Source: Acidobacteriota bacterium
GTDB taxonomy: Bacteria > Pseudomonadota > Alphaproteobacteria > Caulobacterales > Hyphomonadaceae
Direction of reading: 5' to 3'
NCBI GenBank assembly: GCA_016712445.1
Contig: JADJRB010000001.1
Coordinates: 2,356,001-2,420,000 of the forward strand
DNA: 64,000 nucleotides
The position numbers and the translations under genes were made by a program. The notes under the pieces are model-generated. The model saw only the letters and a list, made by a program, of their open reading frames with translations. It did not search any database and was not told the origin of the DNA. This document shows, piece by piece, positions 1 through 8,302 of this stretch (the stretch's first letter is position 1; each line of letters starts with the position of its first letter).

Positions 1-335
1 TCAGGGATCCGCACCATCTGTCCCGGCGCAATGATCAGGCATTGCATCAGGTGCATCAGGTCTTCCGGCCAGTCTGCAACGATGACCGGCGCAGGATCAT
101 TCGTCAGGAAAGCCTGGATGGCCCGGCCGAAGCGGTCGAGCGGCATGATGTCGGGCCGCGCATCCGGGAGCGACAGGTGAGGCAGCACATGGTCCGCGAT
201 CCAGTCATGATCGGCGAGCGCGTTCAGTTCGCTCTCGGGCCGCGACAGGTAGAGTTCACCGGTCTCGCCCGAGAGCGCGAGGCTGATCAGTTCGCCGCCG
301 AAGCCGTTGAACTCGCAGTCGAGGAAATAGAGCAC
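1..335 (-). CDS. 3'-5' exoribonuclease-like protein (partial; C-terminus beyond window edge)
   Basis: I translated the minus strand by hand from a GTG at 333-335 and it stays open to the window edge. The N-terminus reads VLYFLDCEFNGFGGELISLA, with an Asp-x-Glu (LDCEF) matching the first metal-binding motif of DnaQ-fold RNases of the Rv2179c-like 3'-5' exoribonuclease family. A second acidic motif, ADWPEDL, follows near residue 90, as in that family. The protein would act on RNA in the cytoplasm. The start lies 5 bases after the stop of the upstream oligopeptidase gene, whose last codons supply a GGAG ribosome site, so the two are probably co-transcribed. The family call is by motif recall and is moderately sure; the missing C-terminus should carry the last Asp. 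Confidence 0.6.
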   Translation of the reverse strand, partial: MLYFLDCEFNGFGGELISLALSGETGELYLSRPESELNALADHDWIADHVLPHLSLPDARPDIMPLDRFGRAIQAFLTNDPAPVIVADWPEDLMHLMQCLIIAPGQMVRIP

Positions 336-340
336 CGGCG

Positions 341-2578
341 CTACTCCGGCGCGCCCGCTCCCGGCGTGAGTTCCACGCTGTCGATCTTGCCGGCCGCCGC
401 GAGCGCAAAGGCATACTCGATCGCCACTTCCTTCAGACCCTCGAACCGGCCAGACGCGCCGAAGTGTCCGGAGTCGAGATTGATGCGCAGGAAATACGGG
501 CCGGCGCCCGGCGCTTCATGGCGGAGTTTCGCGGCCCATTTGGACGGCTCCCAATAGGTCACGCGCGGATCCGTCACGCCGCCGGTGATGAGCATCGGCG
601 GGTATTGCAGTGCGCCGACATTATCATACGGGCTGTAAGCGAGGATCGTGTCATAGGCCGCTTCGTCCGTGAGCGGATTGCCCCATTCTGGCCATTCCGG
701 CGGCGTCAGCGGCAGGCTCTCGTCCGACATCGTGTTGAGCACATCGACGAAGGGCACGGCCGCAATGATGCCGCCGAACAACGTCGGATCCATGTTGGCC
801 ACGGCGCCCATCAGCAGGCCGCCAGCGGAGCCGCCCTGCGCGATCAGGTGGCCGCGCTTCGTGTATCCCTTGTCGACGAGGTATTGGCCGGCGGCGACGA
901 AATCCTTGAACGTGTTGGTTTTCTTGTCGAGCTTGCCATCGAGGTACCATTGGTAGCCCTTGGCCATCTCGCCGCGCGGATTGACGATGGCGTAGATGAA
1001 GCCCCGGTCCACGAGGCTGAGGCGGCCCGTGCGGAAGTCTGCCGGAATCGTGATGCCATACGAGCCGTAGCCGTAAAGCAGGACCGGCGCGGTGCCGTCG
1101 ACCGGCGTGTCCTTGTGGCGCAGCAAGGTGACGGGCACTTCCGCGCCGTCCCAGGACGGGGCCATGATGCGTTCGACCACATAGTCCGCCGGATTATGGC
1201 CGGACGGAATTTCGCGGGTCTTGCGCAGCACGCGCTCGCGGGTATCGAGATTGTAGTCATAGACCTGGTCGGGCGTGGAGGGCGACGCATAGTCGAACCG
1301 CAGGACCGGCACGTCATATTCATAGCCGCCGTCGAGGCCGAGATCGTAGGCAGCTTCGTCAAACCTGATGGTGTGGTTTTCGGCGAGGCCGCGCGTGTGG
1401 ATCACGATGCGCGGCAAGCCGCCTTCGCGCTCCATCACGGTGAGGTAGTCCTTCTGGGCATGCACGCCCAGCAGCAAGGTACCCGGACGATAGGGGATGA
1501 CATCTTCCCAGTCGTCGCGCGACGACGACGTCATGGGCGCCTTCACCAGCTTGAAGTCGACCGCGCCGCCATAGTTGGTGGAAATGTAGAACGCACCGTC
1601 CCAATGGGTGACCGAATATTCGGTGTCTTCAAGCCGCGGCGCCACGAGGCGCAGCTTCGGGTTCAACTCGCCGGCGGGGAACCAGTAGGTTTCCGAAGTC
1701 GTGTGGCCGCCAGCAGAAATGAAGATCACTTCCTCGCTCTCGCTGGCGCTGAGGCCGACGAAGAATCCGGGATCCTTTTCCTCATAGACCAGCGTGTCCG
1801 CGCCGGTCGCCAGGTCGCGCTGGTAGACGGCGCTCGGCCGGCCATTCGCATCGCGGAACACCCAGAAGATCGCCTTGCCGGTCGCGCTCCATTCGAAATC
1901 GCCGTAGGCGTTCTCGATCAGCACGCCGGTGTCGGCATCTGTCTCGATATTCTTTACACGGATTTCGTAATACTCGCTGCCCTTGGTGTCGGTGCCGTAG
2001 GCGAGCTGGGTATGGTCAGGGGAGGCATCGACCTCGCCGAAAGCGAAATAGTCCTGGTCCTTGCCCATCGCGTCACCGTCGAGCAGGATCGTTTCCGCGC
2101 CCTCCGGATTGAATGCGTCAGCCGCAGCGCGGCGGGCATAGACCGCATATTCGCCGCCTTCGCGGAAGCGCGTGTAATAGGCCCAGCCGCCATGGATCGA
2201 CGGCACCGAGCTGTCGTCCTCCTTGATGCGGCCGCGCATCTCGTTGAACAGTTCTTCGCGCAGGGCCGCCGTCGTGTCTTCGAGACGGGCCTTGGTGAAG
2301 GCGTTCTCGGCTTCGAGGTAGCCGCGGATATCCGGCTTGAGCAGTGACGGCTCACGCATCACTTCCTGCCAGTTGTCATCCTTCAGCCAGTTGTACGGGT
2401 CGTTCCGGGTGCGCCCGAGCTGGTTCGTCTCGTGGTCCACGCGCGCAGCAACAGGCGCCGGCGGCAGGGCTGCACTGGTCGTCAGGGCGTCAGTCAGGGG
2501 CGCGTCGGGGGTCATCATGCATCCGGAAAAAAGCGTTGTGACGGCCGCAAGGCCGGCGAAGTGGGCAGCAAGGCGCAT
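341..2578 (-). CDS. ptrB: Oligopeptidase B (S9A family), predicted lipoprotein
   Basis: A 745-residue serine oligopeptidase that cleaves short peptides after Arg/Lys. An N-terminal seven-bladed propeller region (about 70-490) precedes an alpha/beta-hydrolase domain. The catalytic triad is visible as Ser584 (GGSAGG), Asp670 (VTDPR) and His705 (DSGHFG). The stretch PFVDVLNTM and DESLPLT after the nucleophile is characteristic of oligopeptidase B rather than prolyl oligopeptidase. I chose the ATG at 2578 because a GGAG site sits about 8 bases upstream and the first 20 residues form a signal peptide ending in the lipobox LFSGC; the frame stays open further upstream, inside msrB. Family members are often cytoplasmic or periplasmic, so the lipobox is notable. 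msrB lies 61 bases upstream on the same strand. Confidence 0.9.
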   Translation of the reverse strand: MRLAAHFAGLAAVTTLFSGCMMTPDAPLTDALTTSAALPPAPVAARVDHETNQLGRTRNDPYNWLKDDNWQEVMREPSLLKPDIRGYLEAENAFTKARLEDTTAALREELFNEMRGRIKEDDSSVPSIHGGWAYYTRFREGGEYAVYARRAAADAFNPEGAETILLDGDAMGKDQDYFAFGEVDASPDHTQLAYGTDTKGSEYYEIRVKNIETDADTGVLIENAYGDFEWSATGKAIFWVFRDANGRPSAVYQRDLATGADTLVYEEKDPGFFVGLSASESEEVIFISAGGHTTSETYWFPAGELNPKLRLVAPRLEDTEYSVTHWDGAFYISTNYGGAVDFKLVKAPMTSSSRDDWEDVIPYRPGTLLLGVHAQKDYLTVMEREGGLPRIVIHTRGLAENHTIRFDEAAYDLGLDGGYEYDVPVLRFDYASPSTPDQVYDYNLDTRERVLRKTREIPSGHNPADYVVERIMAPSWDGAEVPVTLLRHKDTPVDGTAPVLLYGYGSYGITIPADFRTGRLSLVDRGFIYAIVNPRGEMAKGYQWYLDGKLDKKTNTFKDFVAAGQYLVDKGYTKRGHLIAQGGSAGGLLMGAVANMDPTLFGGIIAAVPFVDVLNTMSDESLPLTPPEWPEWGNPLTDEAAYDTILAYSPYDNVGALQYPPMLITGGVTDPRVTYWEPSKWAAKLRHEAPGAGPYFLRINLDSGHFGASGRFEGLKEVAIEYAFALAAAGKIDSVELTPGAGAPE

Positions 2579-2639
2579 CGGGAGCTCCGCAAATCTCTTT
2601 GTGCGATAGTGGAGCAGCCCGGCGCGAACTGTCCAGCGC

Positions 2640-3044
2640 TTATTCGGCCGGGCGAAAATCCAGCACGGCGCCGTTGATGCACCAGCGTTCTCCTGTCGGC
2701 GGCGGGCCGTCGCGGAACACATGACCCTGGTGCAGGCCGCAGGTGGCGCAGTGACATTCCGTGCGCGGAATCACCATCTTGAAGTCGGTTTTGGTTGCCA
2801 CAACATCCGGGGAGACCGGCTGCCAGTAGCTCGGCCATCCGGTGCCGGACTCGAACTTGTGCTCTGACGACCAGAGCGCGGTGCCGCAGCCCTTGCAATA
2901 GTAGATGCCGGGCCGCTTTTCGTCCTGGAAATTGCCGGGCGTGAACGCGCGCTCGGTGCCTTCCTTGACGCCTACGCGGTAGGCTTCAGGGTCAAGCAAA
3001 GCCTGCCATTCCGCATCGGTGCGTTTGATCTTGGTTTTGGACAT
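2640..3044 (-). CDS. msrB: Peptide methionine-(R)-S-oxide reductase MsrB
   Basis: This 134-residue enzyme reduces the R-epimer of methionine sulfoxide in proteins, using thioredoxin. Two CxxC zinc pairs are present (Cys50/Cys53 in CKGCG and Cys99/Cys102 in CATCG), followed by the catalytic Cys122 in RWCINGAVLDF. The signature FESGTGWPSYW lies at 64-74. A Thr occupies the position before GWPS where some MsrBs carry a resolving Cys, so recycling probably occurs directly by thioredoxin. Length is normal for a single-domain cytoplasmic MsrB. It is followed on the same strand by the oligopeptidase B lipoprotein, with 61 bases between. Confidence 0.95.
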   Translation of the reverse strand: MSKTKIKRTDAEWQALLDPEAYRVGVKEGTERAFTPGNFQDEKRPGIYYCKGCGTALWSSEHKFESGTGWPSYWQPVSPDVVATKTDFKMVIPRTECHCATCGLHQGHVFRDGPPPTGERWCINGAVLDFRPAE

Positions 3045-3088
3045 CGGGGGCGCTCCATTCAGTGGCTCGCCCCCAATATAGTGCCGGA

Positions 3089-3544
3089 TCAGCCGTAGAG
3101 AACCGTGATCGACTCAGCGACGAGCGCGGGGCGGTCCTTGCCTTCGATTTCGACGGTGGCTTCCATCTTCATGGTCTTGCCGCCCGCCTTCGATTCGACC
3201 GACAGGCACTTCTGGCGCAGGCGGACCTTGGAGCCGACCGGCACCATGTTGGTGAAGCGCACCTTGTCCGAGCCATAGTTGATGCCGCGGGTCGTGCCTT
3301 CCACGCGAAGCACTTCAGCACCGAGCATTGGCAGCAGCGACAGGGTGAGGAAGCCGTGGGCGATCGGGCCGCCGATTTCCTTCGTAGCACGGGCAACGTC
3401 GACGTGGATCCACTGATGGTCGCCGGTCGCGTCGGCAAACTTGTTGACGCGGTCCTGGTCGATGGTGTGCCAGTCGGACACGCCGACTTCCTGGCCAGCG
3501 AGCGATTCCAGGTCGGCGTAAGAAATTTTGCGGGGATTGGCCAT
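3089..3544 (-). CDS. MaoC-like (R)-specific enoyl-CoA hydratase
   Basis: A 151-residue single hot-dog domain protein. The hydratase dyad is visible as Asp42 and His47 in GDHQWIH, the D-x4-H pattern of PhaJ/MaoC enzymes, followed by GGPIAHGFLTLSL, the usual overhang segment. Such proteins hydrate trans-2-enoyl-CoA to (R)-3-hydroxyacyl-CoA; the sequence style is close to the NodN-like subgroup, whose substrates are often unassigned. A strong GGAGGA ribosome site precedes the ATG at 3544. It stands 44 bases upstream of msrB on the same strand, which may be coincidental. The hydratase fold is sure; the physiological acyl substrate is not. Confidence 0.85.
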   Translation of the reverse strand: MANPRKISYADLESLAGQEVGVSDWHTIDQDRVNKFADATGDHQWIHVDVARATKEIGGPIAHGFLTLSLLPMLGAEVLRVEGTTRGINYGSDKVRFTNMVPVGSKVRLRQKCLSVESKAGGKTMKMEATVEIEGKDRPALVAESITVLYG

Positions 3545-3685
3545 GCGGTCCTCCTTGAATTGGCTTGAATGCTTTTGCCTGTTCTGGCGCGGCCACGGCG
3601 CTTCCGCAAGGGTAACGGCGCGTCAATTGTAGGCCGCTTGACTGGCGCGCGCGCGGCCTCAATCTGGACATGTGGACACGCGAAC

Positions 3686-4051
3686 ATGACAGCCATGACG
3701 ATTTCGACCCTCTTCTCGTTCAGCAAGGGCACGCCGGGCTATGCGCGGTTGGTCTATGCCGGCCTCCTGCTGGGCTTGTTCGTGCCCGGCTTGAACGTCG
3801 TCGCTGCCGTCGTGGCCTACCTTGCCCGGGATGCGGGCGACGCGCTCTTCCAGGCGCATGTGAAGAACCAGCTGCACATCTTTGCCAAGAGCGTGGTCTA
3901 CGTGCTCATCGGGCTGGTGCTGACCTATTTCCTATTCGGCGTGCTGATCATCATGGCGGCGATCGTGTGGTACATGCTGCGCATCACCAAAGGCCTGCAG
4001 GCGCTGGCGCGGAACGCGCCGCCCGACAATCCGGAGAGCTGGTTGTTCTGA
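3686..4051 (+). CDS. Small membrane protein, DUF4870-like
   Basis: A 121-residue protein with three hydrophobic segments (about 20-45, 68-88 and 90-108) and a short polar C-terminus. The layout, with PGLNVVAAVVAYLARDAGDALFQAHVKNQLHIF between the first two segments, resembles DUF4870/YccF-type small inner-membrane proteins, in which a conserved FxxxHxxxAL-like stretch follows the first hairpin. The ATG at 3686 gives MTAMTIS; a second ATG is three codons later. It points away from the MaoC gene and converges on the aminotransferase gene, so it is probably a single-gene unit. No function is known to me. Confidence 0.6.
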   Translation: MTAMTISTLFSFSKGTPGYARLVYAGLLLGLFVPGLNVVAAVVAYLARDAGDALFQAHVKNQLHIFAKSVVYVLIGLVLTYFLFGVLIIMAAIVWYMLRITKGLQALARNAPPDNPESWLF

Positions 4052-4057
4052 CCGGCC

Positions 4058-5200
4058 TCAGGTGAGATGCCGGTCCAGCGCCTCAAGGAAGCGCGCGATA
4101 TCTTTGTCTCGCGTGAACAGGTGCGGCGTGATCCGCAGGCGGTTGCCGCGCTTTGACACATAGATGCCTTCCGCTTTGAGCCGCGCGGTCAGGTCCGCGG
4201 GCGCGGTGTCCGGCAGCAGGGCGCCGAGATAGTGCGGTCCGCGCTCCGCTTCCGGCATGACCGGCAGGCCGCGCTTCTCCAACTCCGCAGCCAGGCTTCG
4301 ATTGCGGTGCGCGAGGGTCGCCTCGATATTGGCAACGCCCCAGTCGAGCACCTGCCTGATGGAGGCCTCGAAGGCGGGAAGCAGCGCGAAGTTCGACCTT
4401 TCTCCCATGTCGTAACGTTCCGCACCCGGAGCGAATTCATCCGTATAGTCGATTAGGCGGGAGAAGTCGTCGGCGCCCTTCCGGGTGATCCAGTTCTGCT
4501 CAAGCGGCCGGCCGTTGCGCCGGTGGGGCGCCGCATAAAGGAAGCCCATCGCGTAGGGCCCGAGAAGCCATTTGTAGCCTGCTACGGCGACAAAATCCGG
4601 CTGCACTTCGCGCACGTCGAAGCGCATGGCGCCGCAACTTTGCGTCAGGTCGAGCACGAGGGCGGCGCCAACGTCGCGGCACCGCTTGCCCACCGCTACA
4701 AGGTCGATCCGTGCGCCATCCGTCCAACGCACCTGGGGGCAGGCGACAAGGCCGGTATCTGGCCCGATGGCGTCGAGAAGGGCTGAAGACAAGTCAGCGT
4801 TTCCGTGCGCCTTGACCGTGATGACCCGTGCGCCGGCAGCGCCTGCGTGCGCGCGCCATGTGTAAACGTTCGACGGGAACTGGTCTTCCAGCAAGAGGAC
4901 CGATTGTCCCTTCGCCAAGGGCAGGTTCTGCGCTGCCGTCGCCAGCGCGTAGCTGACGGACGGTACGAACGCGATGCCGGCTTCGTCCGCGCCGATCAGT
5001 TCGGCCAGCAAGGGGCGAAGACGCTTCGTGTCGGTGAAGAAGTCCGTATCCGGAATGTTCCAGGGTCGCAGCTTGCGCGCGAGCCCGCGCTGGCCTGCCT
5101 CGGAGGCGGCCAATGGCAGGGGACCCATCGTGGCGACGTTTAGGTAGGCGACGTCGTCCGGGATGTCGAAAAGGTGGCGCTGGTCCGGGATGAGGGTCAT
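4058..5200 (-). CDS. Class V aminotransferase (PLP-dependent, NifS/kynureninase fold)
   Basis: A 380-residue fold-type I PLP enzyme. The Schiff-base lysine is Lys210 in VAGYKWLLGPY and the pyridine-binding Asp is Asp184 in LVLDLTQS. The late motif RSNFALLPAFEASI and the C-terminal GIYVSKRGNRLRITPH fit class V aminotransferases related to isopenicillin-N epimerase or kynureninase-like proteins rather than cysteine desulfurases, because no active-site Cys loop is evident. Substrate cannot be told from sequence. The ATG at 5200 overlaps the stop of the upstream beta-glucosidase gene by four bases (ATGA), indicating translational coupling; the open frame continues further 5' but that part lies inside the glucosidase gene. 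Confidence 0.85.
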   Translation of the reverse strand: MTLIPDQRHLFDIPDDVAYLNVATMGPLPLAASEAGQRGLARKLRPWNIPDTDFFTDTKRLRPLLAELIGADEAGIAFVPSVSYALATAAQNLPLAKGQSVLLLEDQFPSNVYTWRAHAGAAGARVITVKAHGNADLSSALLDAIGPDTGLVACPQVRWTDGARIDLVAVGKRCRDVGAALVLDLTQSCGAMRFDVREVQPDFVAVAGYKWLLGPYAMGFLYAAPHRRNGRPLEQNWITRKGADDFSRLIDYTDEFAPGAERYDMGERSNFALLPAFEASIRQVLDWGVANIEATLAHRNRSLAAELEKRGLPVMPEAERGPHYLGALLPDTAPADLTARLKAEGIYVSKRGNRLRITPHLFTRDKDIARFLEALDRHLT

Positions 5201-6531
5201 GCGGTGGCCGCCGCCCCGGCGAGGTCTGCGAGCAGGCGATAGGAGGCCTTGGGGGTCCGCTTCTGTGTGGCGTAGTCGACATGCACAATTCCAAAGCGCG
5301 GCCCGTACCCCATCGCCCATTCGAAATTGTCGAGCATCGACCAGACAAGGTAACCGCGAATGTCCGCGCCCGCTTCCCGGGCGTCCTTCACGGCGCCCAG
5401 GTAGCGCTGCAGGTAGGACACGCGCGCTTCGTCGTTCACCGTGCCGCTGGCGTCCGGCTCGACATCGTCGGCCATGCCGTTCTCCGTCACATAGACCGGC
5501 AGGCCGTAGCGGCTGGATGTCTCGACCAGCATGTCGCGGAAGGCGCCCGGATCGACGTGCCAGCCCATCAGGGTCTTCTCCGCGCCCTCTGGCGGAGCCG
5601 CCGGTCGATAGCCCCAGGCGCTCGCGCGCGCCGATGCATACTGCGGCGAATAGTGGTTGAGCCCCAGCCAGTCGAGCGGCGCATGGATTGCGGCTTCATC
5701 TCCGGGCTTGATCCGGTCGCCCATCCAGCCGCGCGTGATGGGATCGTATTTCCCGAGAAATACCGGATCAGCGGTCGCCCGGTTCATCGCGGCGTCCATT
5801 CTTGCGGCGGCCTCGCGGTCGGCGTCGCTGTCCGTGGCCGGACGAACCGGCTGCAGGTTCGGGACCGATCCGATCCTCGCGCCAGCCGGTAGGCCTGATC
5901 GCAGGCGCCGTACGGCGGCGCCATGCGCGAGGTTCACATGGTGGACCGCGTCAAGCCAGGCCTCCCGGTCGCGGATGCCGGGCGCGTGCACGCCTGCGCC
6001 ATAGCCGAGCATGGTGAACATGTTGGGTTCGTTGAACGTCGCCCAATGCGTGACCCGGTCGCCCAGCCGGCGCGCGAGCAGCCCGGCATAGTCCGCAAAC
6101 AGGGGAACGATCTCGCGGTTCGTCCAGCTAAGCCCGGCCTTGTGCAGGGCGAGGGGAAGGTCCCAATGGTAGAGGCAGAGCCACGGCGCGACGCCATTGT
6201 GCAGAAGCTCGTCGACGAGGCGGTCGTAGAAGTCGAGCCCCGCCTCATTCGGTTGCCCGCGGCCCTCCGGCAAGACCCGGCTCCAGGAAGTGGAGAACCG
6301 GTAAGCGCTGAAATTCGCCGCCTTCATCAGCGCGACGTCTTCCTTGTACCGATGATAGTGGTCGCAGGCGACATTTCCGGTGTCGCCATTCTTCACCCGG
6401 CCGGGCTCTGCGCTGAAGGCGTCCCAGATGCTGGGCGCCCGCCCGTCCGCATCATGCGCCCCCTCGATCTGGTAGGACGCGGTGGAGGCGCCCCAGACGA
6501 AGTCGGTGGGAAAGTCGCTGCGGCGGATCAT
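5197..6531 (-). CDS. Beta-glucosidase, glycoside hydrolase family 1
   Basis: A 444-residue (beta/alpha)8-barrel enzyme that hydrolyses beta-linked glucosides or related disaccharides with retention. The acid/base glutamate is Glu168 in the TFNEPN motif and the nucleophile is Glu350 in YVTENG. The N-terminal GH1 signature is visible as FVWGASTASYQIEG at 11-24, and sugar-binding residues recur in LYHWDLP and NFEWAMGYGPRFG. No signal peptide, so it is cytoplasmic and needs a separate sugar importer, which is not seen here. The ATG at 6531 has a GGGAGG site upstream. It overlaps the following aminotransferase gene by four bases. Substrate preference is undetermined. Confidence 0.95.
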   Translation of the reverse strand: MIRRSDFPTDFVWGASTASYQIEGAHDADGRAPSIWDAFSAEPGRVKNGDTGNVACDHYHRYKEDVALMKAANFSAYRFSTSWSRVLPEGRGQPNEAGLDFYDRLVDELLHNGVAPWLCLYHWDLPLALHKAGLSWTNREIVPLFADYAGLLARRLGDRVTHWATFNEPNMFTMLGYGAGVHAPGIRDREAWLDAVHHVNLAHGAAVRRLRSGLPAGARIGSVPNLQPVRPATDSDADREAAARMDAAMNRATADPVFLGKYDPITRGWMGDRIKPGDEAAIHAPLDWLGLNHYSPQYASARASAWGYRPAAPPEGAEKTLMGWHVDPGAFRDMLVETSSRYGLPVYVTENGMADDVEPDASGTVNDEARVSYLQRYLGAVKDAREAGADIRGYLVWSMLDNFEWAMGYGPRFGIVHVDYATQKRTPKASYRLLADLAGAAATA

Positions 6532-6593
6532 GGTGGCCTCCCGGGGGTTTTGCGGAAGGATGCGATGTCTGAGACGGGGCCGCAAGGCGACAT

Positions 6594-6711
6594 GGCCCCA
6601 CTCTAACCCTTCCCACAAGGGGGAGGGGACCTGTAGCGCTGCTTTGCAGAGGTTGCGCTCCCCGAAGAGTGACCTGTCCCCCCCCATCTTGGGGAGGGTT
6701 AGGGTGGGGCT
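6594..6711. repeat. Intergenic inverted-repeat element (family A)
   Basis: Two arms of about 40 bases, 6594-6634 and 6671-6711, are imperfect reverse complements of each other, sharing a CCCCAC-CTAACCCT core next to runs of G and C. It fills the gap between the GH1 gene and the acyl-CoA ligase stop codon. It contains no open frame. In RNA it would form a long hairpin, possibly acting as a transcript-stability or termination element. Confidence 0.7.
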
Positions 6712-6726
6712 GGCAACAGTGAGGCC

Positions 6727-8274
6727 CTAGACGATGCGGCTGTCCTTGTTGCCCCAGTACCGGTCGCGGATAAGGCGCTTGTACAGCTTGCCGGTCGGGT
6801 GGCGCGGCAGTTCGGGATCGAAGTCGATGCTCTTCGGGCATTTGATCTTAGAAAGGTTCGCCTGGCAGAATTCCATCAGCTCTGCGGCCAGTTCCGGTGA
6901 GTGCGCGATACCCGGCATAGGCTGCACCACGGCCTTCACGGCCTCGCCAAAGTCCTCGTCCGGCACGCCGATCACGGCACAATCGGCCACTTTCGGGTGG
7001 GTGATCAGGATGTTCTCGGTTTCCTGCGGGTAGATGTTCACGCCGCCCGAAATGATCATGAAGGCTTTGCGGTCGGTCAGGTAGAGGAAGCCGTCTGCGT
7101 CAACCTTGCCGACATCGCCCAGCGACGACCAGTCGGGATGCTTCGGGTTCAGCGCCGCTTTGTTCTTCTCCGGCGCGTTGTGATAATTCGGCGGTGTGGT
7201 GCCTCCGAAATACACCTGCCCCTCTTCGCCGACGGGCACTTCATCGCCCTCTTCATTGCAGATGTGCAGTTCGCCCAGCACTGGCCGGCCGACGGTGCCC
7301 TTGTGGGTCATCCAGTCAGGGCTCTTCACCCACGTCATGCCGTTGCCTTCGGAGCCCGCGTAATACTCGTCGATCACCGGACCCCACCAGTTGATCATCT
7401 GCTCCTTCACCGGCACCGGGCAGGGCGCAGCCGCATGGATCGCAAACTTGATACTCGAGACGTCGTATTTCTTGCGCACATCCTCAGGCAGCTTCAGCAT
7501 CTTCACGAACATCGTCGGCACAAGCTGCGAATGGGTGACCTGGTATTTCTCGACCAGCTGGAGGTAAGCCTCGGGATCGAACTTCTCCATGATCACCAGC
7601 GTCGCGCCGATGCGCGTGAACGCCATGCACCAGCGCAGCGGCGCGGCGTGATACAGCGGCGCCGGCGACAGGTAGACCGACGTGTCGGTGGCGCCGGACA
7701 TCACGCGCGCGATCTGGATCAGCGCATTGTCGCCGTCGATGGGCAGGCCGGGCTCGAGCGGCGGGCGAATGCCTTTCGGCCGCCCGGTCGTGCCGGACGA
7801 ATAGAGCATGTCGGTGCCCGCCATCTCGTCCGCCACCGGCGTCGCCGGGAACGTGGCGCGATGGGCTTCGAGCGGTGTGAAGCCGTCGATGGCGCCGTCG
7901 ATGGACCAGCAATCCTTCAGGCCGGTCGCGGTTTTTACTTCCTTCGCAATCGTACCCTTCGAGGCGCTGGCGATCAGCAGCTTCGCGCCGGAATCCTCGA
8001 TGATGTAGGTGACCTCCGGCGTTGTCAGGCGCGACGACACCGCCACGTAGTAGAGCCCGGCACGCTGGGCGCCCCAGCAGATCTCGAAATAGCGCGGCGA
8101 GTTCTCCGCAAAGATCGCGATCGTGTCGCCCGGTGCGCAGCCTGCAGCGCGCAGCGCCTGCGCGATCTGGTTGGAGCGGTCATCGAGTTGCTTGAAGGTG
8201 ATCACTTCGCCCGAGCCGGCCATGATGATAGCCGGCGTATCGGGGCGCGATTTTGCATGATGAAAGGGGTGCAT
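6727..8274 (-). CDS. Acyl-CoA synthetase (AMP-binding, FadD-like)
   Basis: This 515-residue adenylate-forming ligase activates a carboxylic acid with ATP and CoA. The phosphate loop MLYSSGTTGRPKG lies at about 156-168, the A5 region is EYYAGSEGNGMT, the hinge segment is LYLTDRKAFMIISGG with the conserved Asp, and the C-terminal catalytic Lys is in HPTGKLYKR about 15 residues from the end. The DEYYAGSEG form is common in ligases acting on fatty or sterol-side-chain acids, but the substrate is inferred only. A strong GGAGGAA site precedes the ATG at 8274. The M28 peptidase gene ends 28 bases upstream. The gene ends at the border of an inverted-repeat element. Confidence 0.9.
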   Translation of the reverse strand: MHPFHHAKSRPDTPAIIMAGSGEVITFKQLDDRSNQIAQALRAAGCAPGDTIAIFAENSPRYFEICWGAQRAGLYYVAVSSRLTTPEVTYIIEDSGAKLLIASASKGTIAKEVKTATGLKDCWSIDGAIDGFTPLEAHRATFPATPVADEMAGTDMLYSSGTTGRPKGIRPPLEPGLPIDGDNALIQIARVMSGATDTSVYLSPAPLYHAAPLRWCMAFTRIGATLVIMEKFDPEAYLQLVEKYQVTHSQLVPTMFVKMLKLPEDVRKKYDVSSIKFAIHAAAPCPVPVKEQMINWWGPVIDEYYAGSEGNGMTWVKSPDWMTHKGTVGRPVLGELHICNEEGDEVPVGEEGQVYFGGTTPPNYHNAPEKNKAALNPKHPDWSSLGDVGKVDADGFLYLTDRKAFMIISGGVNIYPQETENILITHPKVADCAVIGVPDEDFGEAVKAVVQPMPGIAHSPELAAELMEFCQANLSKIKCPKSIDFDPELPRHPTGKLYKRLIRDRYWGNKDSRIV

Positions 8275-8302
8275 GGTTTCCTCCGGGAATTTTGTGTTTG
8301 GT

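Noticed and set aside
464..2347. Long open frame (627 codons) opposite oligopeptidase B
   Set aside because: It mirrors the codon pattern of a well-supported S9 peptidase; high GC content keeps the antisense frame open. The product is Arg/His/Ala-rich with no domain.
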